Shown here: positions 53,041 to 64,000 of the stretch, in pieces
How the letters are laid out: the number at the start of each line of letters is the position of its first letter
How positions within the stretch are numbered: position 1 is the stretch's first letter
Origin: Agrostemma githago
Taxonomy: Eukaryota > Streptophyta > Magnoliopsida > Caryophyllales > Caryophyllaceae
Assembly (NCBI GenBank): GCA_958450325.1
Contig: OY288259.1
Coordinates: 23,988,734-24,052,733, forward strand
Direction: 5' to 3'
Length of the DNA: 64,000 nt
Translations under genes and position numbers: made by a program
The notes under the pieces: model-generated
What the model saw: only the letters and a program-made list of their open reading frames with translations
Told to the model about the DNA's origin: nothing
The model's database searches: none

Positions 53041-53483
53041 CACCGTAGTTCATCCTTTTTCCATCCCGCCGATCGTCCCGTAGTACGTTCTTAGAAAGTT
53101 AGGAGGAATCTAGGTAAGTTACCAACGTTTTTGTTGCTTTATCGTCATACTATTAGGGTTTAGTTCACCTTGGTTTGTATTGCTAGCTTGGAAACGTTGT
53201 CACTTGCCTCGAGTCCTAAACCGGTGCTTCTTTCACCGCTTGTTTGAGGGAAGCGGTATTTGTTTTCTTTTGGGTGCAACCGATTATTTGTTTGTTTGTG
53301 TGTTTGTTGGTTATGTGTTGTTGCGTCCGGTTGCATCCACAGTTTTGTCGCAAGACCTTACTTGCCTTGCGGAGTGCACTCTTCCTCTAAGTGTACTCGC
53401 GTGAGTTGAAAGGGCGTAGGGTGCGCTAATACCCACTCGGCTAGTTTAGTAGTTAGTATGTGCTTACTCGAGGGCGAGTAAGG

Positions 53484-53500
53484 GTTAAGTGTGGGGGACT
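53484..53500 (+). other. Polypurine tract of element B
   Basis: GTTAAGTGTGGGGGACT lies directly before the 3' LTR and would prime plus-strand DNA synthesis. Confidence 0.88.
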
Positions 53501-55110
53501 TGATAAGTGTAGTTTGTAGTGCCTATTTTCATGTGTTTTGGTCCCATTTTCCTTGTGGAATCGCTCCTTGGGAGCGTTTTATGGGCTACTTATGCTTCCT
53601 TTAGTTCGTTTCAGGTTCCCGAGACCGTTTGTGAAGAGTTGGAACAAATCCGACTCGATACATACACTTTTTGGAGCCAACGAAGTGAAGGAACGATAAC
53701 TCGATGCCTTGGATTCGACCCCGAGACCTCGGGACCCAATCCCGAGCCTCTTAGACCCGATCCCGAGTCTCGAGAATTGATGATAAACCCATGAGAAGCA
53801 AGGAGGGACCAAAAAGAGCTTATTTGAGGCCTACAAGACCCATCCCGGTCGGGATGGCCTCATCCCGTCCGGGATGAGGTGCACAAAAGCGAGTGCTACT
53901 GACCTGGGTCCATCCCGGTCGGGATCAAGCATAACACCGGGCTGTGTTATCAATAACACCAGGCTGTGTTATTGCCCGTCCCGGTCGGGACCGTGGTGCT
54001 GTAGCACGCAACTCATTGTTTCATCCTCCTTCATTCTTGTACCCATATAAATACTTCCCTCTTGTATTGTTTACAGAGGAGACATTACATTAGACTCTCT
54101 TAAGCCTCTCTACAAGATATAAACCCTAGATTTAGAGTTGATCCATTTAGTTTAATCTTTCTTTAATCTTCCTTTAATCTTAGTTTAATCTAGTTTGTAA
54201 CTAGTCTTGTATTAAGTGGGTTCTTGAAGATTTCTCCAAGCTTGACATCCTTGGAGTTGATTTGGGTTCCTATTTATACAAGATTGCATCTTTTTCTTCC
54301 TCTTGTTGTTGGTATAACTTTCTTTACTCTTGTTCTTGTTTATTTAATCATTATGGATGTTTGGTTTATGATGTTGTTTCTCTTGTTATTGTTGGTTTCT
54401 TCTTGATTATGAGTGAGTAGTCTCCTTGTGGGGTTAGTAGGGGGATTAAGGGTAGATTATGGGTGATTAGGGTTTGATTAAGGGAAAAGGTGACTCTTTT
54501 GTTGTTAGTCACATTATGGGCACTCTATGTGTTTGTTGATTTGCTTGTGTGAGTAGTAGTGGTCAATGCTCCCCATACTTGTGCTCATCTTCTCATTGTT
54601 TGTCTATTTTGTGTTGTGTTGAGGTTAGTCTTAGACACGAGAGTGCGGACTAGGGTTAGACGCGAGAGCGCGAACCTACCTCGGCATCGGTCTACGTAGC
54701 GAGAGCCTGGACCGACTCTAGCAACTAGAAGACACCTACACCCTTAATCACCCCAATTACCCTACTACACTTAAGAACCCGACCTACCCCACTTCCTTTT
54801 ATATTTGATTTCATCCTCTTAGTTAGCCATCATTTACTCTAGTTTGTTTGTTAGTTTGATCATTAGTTATTTCATTTTAGCATTGTTTAGATAGTCATTG
54901 TTAGCCTAGTTATACCTCTTCCACCACCATAGTTTACCAATTATCGCTTTCTTTGTGTTCGTTTGGTGATTTAGTCTCGTTTTTAGGCCGACCTAGTCTA
55001 GACTCTATCATACCGTCCCCGTGGATATCGACCCTACTTGCCCTAGCTACCCACTAGGAATAGTCGGACTTTTATTGACGGCGGGGCACGCGGCTAAAAC
55101 CTCGCCATCA
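53501..55110 (+). repeat. 3' LTR of element B
   Basis: 1610 bases, TGATAAGTG...GCCATCA. The U3 palindrome array (53841-53993) has four copies instead of six; the TATA box is at 54046. It is followed by the target duplicate CCACT. Confidence 0.93.
53841..53993. repeat. U3 palindrome array of element B, 3' LTR
   Basis: Four copies of the palindrome flank two ATAACAC...GTGTTAT stem-loops (53931-53974). Compared with the 5' LTR, one 20-base unit is missing from each side of the stem-loops. Confidence 0.88.
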
Positions 55111-55115
55111 CCACT

Positions 55116-57038
55116 CCGACTTATCGATGCTCCAAATACTCATACCCATGAGGACATATCTCCTATGCCAATCATACCAAAGACTACGTTTGCCGGTAAC
55201 AATTTTCCACAACCAATGAGCGATCAACGCTTTATTCCAATGCAAGAGGCTTTTGATATTGACTCCTCCTTCCTTCCAAGGTAGACAAATGCTAGTCCAG
55301 CTCTTAAACACCATTTTCCTACTGCTAATCTCTCAAGACCAGAAATAGTTGTGGCATATTTGCTCTATTCGTTGATGTACATTTGTGGGAAACAAAGCAT
55401 TAGCACTCCAATAACTTGTTAATCCGAAGATTACAGACGTTAAAAGATGGATTCTACCTGCATAAGTCAGGTAACTAGAGGATCAACTGAAGATCCTTTC
55501 CTGAATCTTATTAATGAGGACTTGATATTGATCTTTCTTATTGCTCACAGAATTTAGAGGGAGCCCTAAATACCGGCAGGGAAATTCCTCTTGAGTAAAC
55601 CCCGTTTGACGCAAGATTTCTTCCATGATGCCCTCTTGTACACCTCCAAAGAAGATGCTAGTTTTATTATAGTACGCCTGCAGACCTGATTCCCCTGCAA
55701 AGACTTCCAGAGCATTTAATACCGCAGCCACTGATGGACAGTCACCACGAGTAAACACCATTAGGTCGTCGGCAAATATCATATGATTCAGTTTTAGTTG
55801 ACAACATTTTGGGTGATAAGAAACTTGAGCCTGTAAATTAATATTCCTCAATCTTCTAGACAAAACTTCCATGCTAAGAACAAATAGGTATGGTGAGAGG
55901 GGGTCTCCCTGCCTCACACCACTTTCCCCCTTAAAAAACCCATAAGAGCTACCATTCACCTTCAAGGAGAACCATGAGCCAGTTACACAGGTCATAATCC
56001 AATAAATAAAACCAGGTGGGAAATTGAATCCAAGTAACATCTCTTTAATAAAGCTCCATTGCAAGGAGTCGAAAGCTCTCCTCAAGTCAACTTTCATTAG
56101 GCAGCGGAGTGTTAAATTCTTCCTCCCATAACTTTTGACAAGCGCTTGAGACAAAGCAATATTTTCATGAATGCTACGCCCCTGAATAAAGGCAGCCTGC
56201 TCATTACCCACTATGTCTTGCAAGACGCCTTGGATCCTCTTTGTGAGTAGCATACTCACAGTCTTATAAAAGACTGAACAGTAAGCATTTGGTCTATAGT
56301 CGAGAAACGAGGAGCATATTTCCTTCTTTGGAATTAGCGTTATTAGAGTGGTATTTGCTGGCTTTAGCATCCTCCCTTGGAGAAAAAACTCTTTAACAGC
56401 TTCATAAAAATCTCCCTTAATAATGCTCCAAGAAGCTCTGAAGAATTCGGAAGAAAAACCATCCAACCCAGGACTTCTATCTACACCAATAGAAAAAACT
56501 ACTTCCTTAACTTCTTGCTCCGATGGTATTTTGAGCATACCCTCCCAATCATCTTTCCTTACTAACTTTCCCCTAGCAAAAATTTCCTGGTCTATGGGGG
56601 AGACAGATGTAGCTGTGCCCAAGAGCCCTAGATAATATTCTTCAAACCCTTTTGCCACCTCGTCCATTCCTTCTCTTAACTTACCATCACAATCATGTAT
56701 ACTCCCTATGATTTGCTGCTGCCGTCTCTCCTTAATTCTAGAGTAAAAGAATTTAGTAGACTCATCCCCTTGAATAATGTTATCCATCTTTGCTCGTTGT
56801 CTTAAGATACTGAGTTCAGCCTCTACCATTGCCAAATAGTTAGCAGTAATCTCCTTTTCCCGAGTGATTAATTCCAAAAAGAGAAAGGATCCTCCTGCAA
56901 ACGCCCTTGACAGGTAGCCAAGTCATCTTTAATAGCCTCAATTCTTCTTCCAATATCATTGAAATTTTCCTTATGCATAATCTTTAAGGCCCGCTTAACT
57001 CTCCTGAGTTTACCAAAAAATTTAAAGCTAGCTGTACC
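55116..57038 (-). pseudogene. L1-d ORF2, linker and reverse transcriptase part
   Basis: From 57038 downward: a linker (FFGKLRRVKRALKIMHKENF), then the RT with DRSPGLDGFSSEFFRASW (Pro to Leu), GRSIHENIALSQALV, VRQGDPLSPYLFVLS and the box FADDLMVF, then LPLNSVSNKKDQYQ and the thumb-like part. Frameshifts lie near 56880 and 55490. The endonuclease part is outside the window, beyond element C. Confidence 0.88.
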
Positions 57039-58069
57039 TGATGGTAGAGATTCGTCACGTCCCTAGCCGATCAATAAAACACCGACTAACCTAGTGGGTA
57101 GCTAGGGCAAGTCGGGATCGTATCCACGAGGACGGTATATCAAGGTTTAGACTAGGTCGGCCTACAACGAGACTAGGTCACCAAACGAACAGAAAGAATG
57201 CAATAAAAGGAAAACTAATGATGGAGGAGAGGTATGACTAAGCTAATGATCGAACTAATAAATAAACTAAAAGAACGATGGCTAACTAAGGAGATGAACT
57301 CAAATATGGAAGAAAGTGGGGTAGGTCGGGTTCATAGGAGTAGAAGGGTAATTGGGGTGATCAAGGGTATAGGTGTCTCCTAATCGCTAGAGTCGGTCCG
57401 GGCTCTCGCAACTTAGACCGATGTCAAGGTGGGTCCGGGCTCTCGCAACTTAGACCCTAGTCCGCGCTCTCGCGACTAAACTATTCTCAACATTTCCACA
57501 AAATAAGCAATCAATGAGAAGATGAACACAAGTATGGGAAGCATGGCCACTACAACTCACACAAGCATATCAACAAACACATAGAGTGCCCACAATGTGA
57601 CTAGCAACAAAGATGTAACATTTTCCCCTTAATCAACCCTAATCATCTATAATCTACCCCTACTAACCCCACAAGTAATCTACTCACTCATTATCATGGT
57701 CAAACTAACAATCATAAGAGAAAACAAACTCACAAAACAAACATCCATAATGATTAACAAGAAAAACAACAATAACAATATAACAAGATTCAAACAAGAT
57801 TAAATAAACAAGATTAAGGGTAAGAAAGATTATACCAACACTAGGAAGATGAAAAGATGCAATCTTGTATAAATAAGAACCCCAAATAAAACCCAAGGTT
57901 GTCAAGCTTGGAGAATTCTTCAAGAACTTCTTAATACAAGAACTAATTACAAAAATTAACTAAAGATTAAAGAGAGATTAAGATTAATGAGAGTAGAACT
58001 AATCTAGGGTTTTGGAGGCTTAAACTAGTCTAGGGTAAGATAAGATGTCTTAATATTACAAGAAGGGAG

Positions 58070-58078
58070 TATATATAT
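58070..58078 (-). promoter_or_regulatory. TATA box of element C LTR
   Basis: TATATATAT lies about 50 bases downstream, in sense, of the palindrome array, as in A and B. Confidence 0.6.
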
Positions 58079-58129
58079 GGGTACAAGAATGAAGGAGAAG
58101 AAAAGAAGAAGTCTCGCGCAGCCCCTGCT

Positions 58130-58257
58130 CCTTCCCGCCCGGGACGGATTGGTCCCGACCGGGACGGCCAGGTCTCGGCCGGGACGGGCTCCTCACAGTA
58201 ACCTCTTCAATTGTGCACTCCTTCCCGATCGGGATGAGGCCTTCCCGACCGGGATGG
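58130..58257. repeat. U3 palindrome array of element C
   Basis: Five copies: TTCCCGCCCGGGA, GTCCCGACCGGGAC, TCTCGGCCGGGA, TTCCCGATCGGGA and TTCCCGACCGGGA. The flanking symmetry varies more than the core. Confidence 0.87.
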
Positions 58258-58595
58258 GTCTTGTAGGCCTCCCATAAGAGCTTTTTGGTCCTTCCTTGCC
58301 TCTCATGGGATTCTCCTCGATTCTCGAAACTCGGGATCGGGTCTCGGAGGCTCGGGATTGGGTCCCAAGGTCTCGGGGTCGATTCCAAGGCATCGAGTCA
58401 TCGTTCCTTTACTCCGTTGGCTCCAAAATGTGTATGTATGGAGTCGGAATCGCTCCAACTCTTCCAAATCGATCTCGGGAACCTGAAACGAACTAAAGGA
58501 AGCATAAGAAGCCCATAAATCGCTCCCAAGGAGCGATTCCACAAGGAAAATGGGACCAAAACACAACAAATAGGCACTACAAACTACACTTATCA

Positions 58596-58611
58596 ACTCC
58601 CCCACACTTAA
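58596..58611 (-). other. Polypurine tract of element C
   Basis: Read on the minus strand it is TTAAGTGTGGGGGAGT, ending at the LTR. Confidence 0.88.
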
Positions 58612-61600
58612 CCCTTACTCGCCCTCGAGTAAGCACATACTAACTACTATACTAGCCGAATGGGTATTAGCGCACCCAACGCCCTTTCAACTCACGCGAG
58701 TGCACTTAGAGGAAAAGTGCACTCCGCAAGGCAAGTGGGTTCTTGCGACAAAACTGTGGATGCAACCGGACACCAAACACATAAACAACAAACACACAAA
58801 CAAGCAAACAAACAAACACAATGTTGCACCCAAAGGAAAACAAATACCACTTCCCTCTAAAAGCGGTGAATGAAACACCGGTTTAGGACTCGAGGTAAGT
58901 GACAACGTTCCCAAGCTAGACATACAAAGGTGGACTAAACCCTAATAGTATGACGATCAAGCAACAAAAACGTTGGTAACTTACCTAGGTCCTCCTAACT
59001 TTCTAAAAACGTACTACGGGACGATCGGCGGAGTGGAAAGTGAAGAACCACGGTGTTAGTCGACACTGTAGGTAAGTGAGACCCCGCCCTCTTTAGCGCG
59101 AGCCAAGAGGGTCGTCCCGTGTCCAAAAACCGCCTAACTAGTCCAAGTAAAAAGGTGGAAAACATGCAAAATGAGGGAAGACCGACTAATGCCGCTATCA
59201 TCCTTCCTCGGGACTCGGTCCTTTGGTAGGCTCTTCACGGAAAAAGTCGGAAAAAAGCTTATTTTTGTGGGTATTTCTTTTTGTGAGACGGGTTTTCCTT
59301 TGGCATTTTCTTTCTTTTCGACGTTTTGATTTGTTTTGCCATGCCATTCTTTTTCTTCTTTTCTATTTTCTTTTTGGCTTTTGTGCCTTTTCTTTTTCTT
59401 CATTTCTTTTCTTTCTTTCATTTTTTTCTTTCTTTTTCTTTTCTTTGCCCTTTTGGCAAGATTTGGCATTTTTTGGCATCTCATTGTGTAACAAGAAAGG
59501 GAGAATTCATCAAATTGCATTTTATTGTGTGGATATGTGTAGGAGGTAGGGTAATGGGTATGTCGGGACGACGTCTTCCCTTCATACTCACAAAAAGGGG
59601 AGAACTTGGACTAATCAAACGATCCTAAACACGGTCACCTAAGGGACGAGACTCGGTAACCAAGGCCTTTTCACACCATGGGTGGTCATAATGGTCAAAA
59701 GTGCAAATCCCGTAGTAAATTCCTAGTAAGCTAGGTGGACTCAAGGTAAAGGACCAACGAATTCATTGATTTAGGGTCATTCTACTAGGCTAAAGTCCAA
59801 GACTCAATTTACACCACTAAAAAGGGAAAGTGCACACTCACACAATAGCCTCTAAACCGGGTTTTCGAAAACGGTTTACACACACAAGACACACTTAACA
59901 CAACACAAAACAAAGACACGATGAAAATGAAAGAAAGAGAGACAAAACAAAACAAAACAAAACGAAACAACATAAACATATACAAACACCACCCCGATAT
60001 TCCATACAAGTCACCAAATCATCCACCAATATGCACAAAGCTCCACCCAAGCACACAACATCACAATCTCCTCCAAACTCCACAAGAGACAAAGGAGAGA
60101 AAGAAGGGATAGAAGAGGTTACCGGATGTCTTTAAAGTTATCCAACGTTATCGGCGATTAAAGCAACCTATAAGGAAAAAGGGAGGCACACACGCACAAT
60201 ACGACAAAAACACGATACAAAAACAAAAAAGGAAAACACACAAAAAGGAAAATCTTTTTGATTTTTTTTTTTTGTTAATTTTTTCAAATTTGTATGGTTT
60301 TTAAAGATTTTTTTCGAAAAAGGGAAAAATAAAACTAACAACGATAGAATATCGCTCCCCCACACTTAAATCGAGCAATGTCCCCATATGCTCAATCGTA
60401 GTGTGCGGAGAGACAAAAGAAAAAGAAAAGAAACTACGAAAATAAAGCGAAAAATCAAAAAGAAAAGATGGAGAAAAGGGTAGAAAGCGTCCGGACGGGG
60501 TGTAATCAAGTCACCATGGGTCGAGACAAGAAAAGATATGGAAGGGGGAGGAAAATAAAAAGAAAGAAATAAAAGGAAATGGGAGGGGAGGGCTAGGTGT
60601 AATCAAGTCACCTAGCCCGGATTCCGTCCAAATCCGACTAACTCCTAAAAAGGGGTGAAAATCTTGTAAAATTGGATTAATCAATCGACTCCCGACGTAA
60701 TCACATCGTCGGAAGTCGGGAGCAACCAAACTACGGCCTCGAAGGCCATTAAGATACCATGACTCAAGGGAAGGGGGCAAATAATGAAAAACAAGCGATA
60801 AAAAGACAGAAAAGTAAGGATAGTTACCTAAACCGTGCGGTTAGTAACTCACTTGCTCCATCGTCTCGATGATCATTAGAGGCTCGCCGCTTGTCTTCTC
60901 GGTTGCCATCTCGCTTCACACTCAAGAAGGCCTCATGGTAGGGGTGGTAATGGTAAGGGGTGGGATTTGATGTGAGAGTCGGTGTAAAGTGGATAGAAAA
61001 TGGAGTGAGGGCATGACAATGAAGTACATGGGGCATATGATGAGGCTAGGATAGCGAGGGAGGTTGGGAGGGGGCATAAAACGGTTGGGTGGACTCGATT
61101 TGCGAAGAAGAATCACAAAGGGGGAGCAGAGGACCATCCCGGTCGGGAATATTGATCCCGATCGGGTTACCTCACCCGTCCCGGTCGGGACGCCTTCATC
61201 TCGGTCGGGACGGACTCACAGCAAGCTCGTTATCTGGTGCACCCTTCCCGATCGGGACGGCATCCTTCCCGGTCGGGAAGCCCTTCCCTTCCCTGTCGGG
61301 ACGCCTCATCTCGGTCGGGATGGGTCTTCTTGACCATCCACAATCCCAAAAGCTTACTCCAAGCTTCAAAAACCCGATCCTCATGCTTACTACACAAGCT
61401 CCATCATAGCCAATCCTCTCTAGGAATCATCTTCACTTCACCTAACCAACAAACTCAACTCAAGCATCAAATTCTCTCCCTCGCCTCGCTCATCAATAAT
61501 CCAATATTACAAGAATTCACAAAAATCCACGAGAACTACAATGAAAAGATATATACAATGAGACGGTTCTTGTGGAACTCCGTCAAACCAAGGTGGTGCT

Positions 61601-61614
61601 TTCTTCAATCTTTT
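58612..61614 (-). other. 3' noncoding region of element C
   Basis: It parallels 50483-53483 of B: the palindrome array (61135-61323), the internal polypurine-like sequence (60353-60370), and a purine-rich stretch with a Lys-rich open frame (59134-59520). No pol domain is found on either strand. Confidence 0.75.
61135..61323. repeat. Palindrome array in 3' noncoding region of element C
   Basis: About eight copies of the TCCCG-RY-CGGGA type with the same order of spacers as in A (697-880), including GGGTTACCTCACCCG between copies two and three. C and A are therefore closer to each other here than to B. Confidence 0.87.
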
Positions 61615-64000
61615 TCAACAACCATAACTAGTTCCATCTCCATCAAGGGCACGTAAGAACAAGTCGAAGGCCCTAGAGAAGTCTTCAATCAAGCATGTTA
61701 TATAACCAACCACATCCCAAGACTCTTCATGGCCTTGCCTAGACGTTCCCGGGGCATCCCGATCTACTAAGTTCAATGGCTTGAACTTGTACTTGCGATC
61801 CTTCGGGATATACCCAAACGTCCAACGATCCTCATGTGGCCCCAAGGGAGGCTCATCTTCTTCCTTGTCATTGCACTTGTCATCAAGCCCATGATTTGGG
61901 CACTCATCCTCCTCCAAATCGGAGTCATCATCCTCAAGTACATAGGAGTACTTCTTCAAGCTTTGTTCCGGTTTACCCCCTAGATCGATGTCTTTCTTGG
62001 TTTGGATCATATTGCATGACTCATCGCTAGTAGGCGAAGTGTTACCTTGGAGGTCGAACACTACCTTTTCCTCGCCTAACTCAAACGTGATCCTACCCTT
62101 CTTCACGTCGATCATGGCACCGGCGGTGTGTAGAAATGGGCGCCCAAGAATAATGGGAGTGTTTGCATCCTCCGGCATATCGAGCACAATGAAGTCGACC
62201 GGAATGAAGAATTTCCCTATTCGCACCGGCACATCCTCTAACATTCCCAATGGTCGGTTAAGAGACTTATCGGCCATTTGGAGTGTAATGGACGTACATT
62301 TCAATTTCGTCATCCCTAGTCGCTCACAAATGGTGTAGGGAATAATGCTCACACTCGCACCCAAATCACACATAGCTCTCTCGATCTTGTAATTGCCGAT
62401 GGTGCATGGGATAGAGAAACTACCCGGGTCCTTCAACTTCGGAAGCGTGAAACCTTGAATAAGCTCGCTCACTACCCTAGTGAACGCTACCGTCTCTTCC
62501 TTGTCGATGGACCTCTTCCTAGCCCAGATTTCTTTCATGAATTTACCATGCCGGGATTTGGGTAAGTAACTCGGTAAACGGGACACTAACATCCAATTTC
62601 TTCACAAAACTAAGGAATTTGTCGTATTGAGTGTCCAACTTAGTCTTCATTTGCCTTGATGGGTAAGGCAACTTGATTTGGTACTTGTTTTGTTCAATTG
62701 GGGTGGACTCTTCAAAGGACACTTTCCTTTTTCCCTTGTCTTTCTCTTGAAGAGGGGGAAGGTTGTCTTCTTGGGGTTTCCCGACCTCCCATAAGACTTG
62801 CTCCTCAATTGGATTATCAAGGCTTGACTCTTCTTGATTTGGAGATGCCATTTCCATTGTCGGTTCTTGCATCGGCTCTTGCTCATTAGGATATGGAGGG
62901 GAGTTGTAAGAGGTACCTCTCCTTGTGGTGATAGCATTTACATGCTCAAATGTCGGTGTTTCACCTTGAGAAGGTAATTGCCCCTTTTGCCTTGAGGAGC
63001 TCCCCGAAGCGAGTTGAGATACTTGAGTCTCAAGTATCTTCATACGGGTATCTCTTATCGCATTTTCCCCTTGAATATAAGTGAGGAGCTCATGATGGTT
63101 TCTTGACATGTCCACTTGGCATTGTTGCATATCTTGATTTATTGCTCCTTTGTATCTCCATCAAAGTCTTTTGAATGTCAAAATCCCGAGGTGGGGACGA
63201 TGGATTATGTGGAGTGTCGGTGATGGCGAGAGGAGTGCCATAATCATGAGTAGGAGACCGGCTCCTAGGCTTGCTTTGTTGTTGTTGATTTTGAGTTGCT
63301 TGTTGACGGTTCCCTTGGAACCCATGAGAATTACCTTGTTGATGGCCTTGATTGTTGCCATGGTTGTAGCTTTGATAGTTTCGGTTTCCTTGGAAATTTT
63401 GGTTTCCTTGGAAACCACCATGGTTGAAGTTCCCTTGTTGGAACCCTTGCTTGTTGTTGTGGAAGGTACCTTGGTTATTTTGCTTGAAGTTGTTGGAGGG
63501 TCTTTGGTTACCCACATAACCTTGGTAACCTTCATTGTTGTCCCGTAAGGGAGGTGGAACATAGGGACGATGTTGTTGTTGATGTTGAAGTGCTTGTTGT
63601 TGAGGCACTTGATTGGAAGCTTGGTATTGATTAGAGTAGCAAACACCTTGCTTGAACGCTTGAAAGGCGTTCACTTGCTCAATACTCCCTCTACAATTCA
63701 TAGGGTCATGACCAACGATTCCACAAGTGTCGCACATCCCAAAGTAAGGTGTAGGAGGTGCGAACCCCAAAGCATTCACTTCTTGAATCGGTTGATGGTG
63801 GGAGGAACTAGTGCCTTGGACTTGGTTGAGGTGGCTTTGGAGCTTCTTGTCAATAGTCTCCATGTGTGTTTTCAATTGAGCTCCAAGGTCAATGCTTAAC
63901 TTGGTGATAACATCAACCTCATGCATGCCTCCTCGATGTGCCTTCCTAGGCCTAGAGTATTGCGAATTATGCACCGCCATCTCTTCGATCCTTGACCAAG
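61615..64000 (-). pseudogene. gag-pro: Gag-protease polyprotein of element C, partial and frameshifted
   Basis: The N-terminal Gag part is outside the window. Present are MAVHNSQYSRPRKAHRGG (63980), the intact knuckle CDTCGIVGHDPMNC, the Gln/Asn/Gly-rich segment (about 63560-63270), the linker, the protease with DLGAS and ILGRPFL (about 62400-62050) and the acidic tail ending ALDGDGTSYGC at 61615. Frameshifts lie near 63140 and 62560, the latter at the PAYG-RFM junction where A has a stop and B reads through. The protease domain itself is undamaged. Confidence 0.88.

Larger units (their letters stand above)
50483..53483 (+). other. 3' noncoding region of element B
   Basis: Three kilobases lie between the Gag-protease stop and the polypurine tract, where an autonomous element would have pol. 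It holds the palindrome cluster (50768-50957), a second polypurine-like sequence (51738-51753) and a purine-rich stretch (about 52650-52810). The latter gives a Lys-rich open frame; a related frame occurs in C at 59134-59520 with KSLPKDRVPRKDDSG shared. That stretch could be a decayed coding remnant or simply conserved RNA. No known domain is seen. Confidence 0.7.
45332..55110 (+). mobile_element. Athila-like gag-protease LTR retrotransposon, complete copy B
   Basis: This 9779-base element has two LTRs (45332-46982, 53501-55110) and the direct duplication CCACT on both sides (45327-45331, 55111-55115). Between the LTRs lie a tRNA-Asp primer site, one Gag-protease frame (47212-50482), about 3 kb of noncoding sequence and a polypurine tract. 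No reverse transcriptase, RNase H or integrase motif occurs on either strand, so the copy is non-autonomous by structure. Similar gag-bearing, pol-less elements are known in plants as TR-GAG. Confidence 0.93.
44603..57038 (-). mobile_element. L1-type LINE L1-d, interrupted by elements B and C
   Basis: L1 sequence covers 44603-45331 and 55116-57038 on the minus strand; element B and its CCACT duplication lie between. At 57038 it is cut by the LTR of element C; its upstream part must lie beyond the window. Removing B restores continuous ORF2 coding (DKSEW joined to HSVTF). Confidence 0.88.
57039..58595 (-). repeat. 3' LTR of element C
   Basis: 1557 bases, starting TGATAAGTG at 58595 on the minus strand and ending ACCATCA at 57039. 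TATA box at 58070-58078; U3 palindrome array at 58130-58257. It lacks the ATAACAC stem-loops of B; the corresponding place holds other sequence. Confidence 0.92.
57039..64000 (-). mobile_element. Athila-like gag-protease LTR retrotransposon, copy C (5' end outside window)
   Basis: On the minus strand: Gag-protease (64000-61615, entering from outside), noncoding region, polypurine tract (58611-58596) and 3' LTR (58595-57039). It matches A and B throughout and likewise lacks pol. It inserted into L1-d; the five bases next to its 3' LTR are GTACC (57034-57038), and the other copy of the duplication should lie beyond the window. Confidence 0.9.

Noticed and set aside
50483..53483. Envelope-like gene, as in some Athila elements
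   Set aside because: No long frame, signal peptide or membrane segment is shared by B and C in this region.

Overview
This window looks like a repeat-saturated block of a large flowering-plant nuclear genome. The families present are Athila-type and Tat-type Ty3/gypsy elements, plant L1 LINEs with a DUF4283 plus CCHC ORF1, a probable Tekay/Del-type solo LTR, and a Helitron-like terminus. No host gene, rRNA or tRNA gene was found. A dicot, perhaps Caryophyllales, is a weak guess from scattered ACTCCGTA words and the general look of the L1 proteins.

Layout. 1-6200 (minus): copy A of an Athila-like element with gag and protease, cut by the window start. 6253-10256 (minus): a LINE with a C-terminal restriction-like endonuclease (REL-type) and an (ATT)n tail. 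10273-15329 (minus): L1-a with both ORFs, broken by point lesions. 15390-27291 (minus): element D, a Tat/Retand-like element with two LTRs, gag-protease, pol, a tandem repeat and an antisense (plus-strand) gene region between pol and the 3' LTR. 27292-29011: a chain of 5'-truncated REL-LINE ends separated by (ATT)n tracts. 29012-36079 (minus): L1-b, split by a 2.7 kb solo LTR (30083-32819, duplicated CTCGA). 36080-39384: microsatellites, AT-rich sequence and a Helitron 3' end. 39385-44514 (plus): L1-c. 44603-57038 (minus): L1-d, split by the complete element B (45332-55110 plus, target duplication CCACT) and cut at 57038 by element C (57039 to the window end, minus), a third member of the A/B family.

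How it fits together. A, B and C are one family: tRNA-Asp primer site, LTRs of about 1.6 kb, one Gag-protease reading frame, then about 3 kb of noncoding 3' sequence and a polypurine tract. No reverse transcriptase or integrase lies between the LTRs of complete copy B, so the family is probably mobilised in trans by an Athila relative. All three carry clusters of a short palindrome around TCCCG-CGGGA, just upstream of the LTR TATA box and again after the Gag-protease frame. Nearly every LINE boundary touches an (ATT)n/(AAT)n tract, and element D also sits in one, so trinucleotide tails appear to have been recurrent landing sites.

The most unusual signals are: the palindrome arrays of the A/B/C family; an array of stem-loops with different stems but a near-constant loop in the solo LTR; the REL-type LINE apparently associated with TAA repeats; and the antisense gene of element D with its own TATA box and a likely 87 nt intron. 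All coding regions carry at least one visible lesion except the Gag-protease frame of D, which is open but has lost the catalytic aspartate of its protease.
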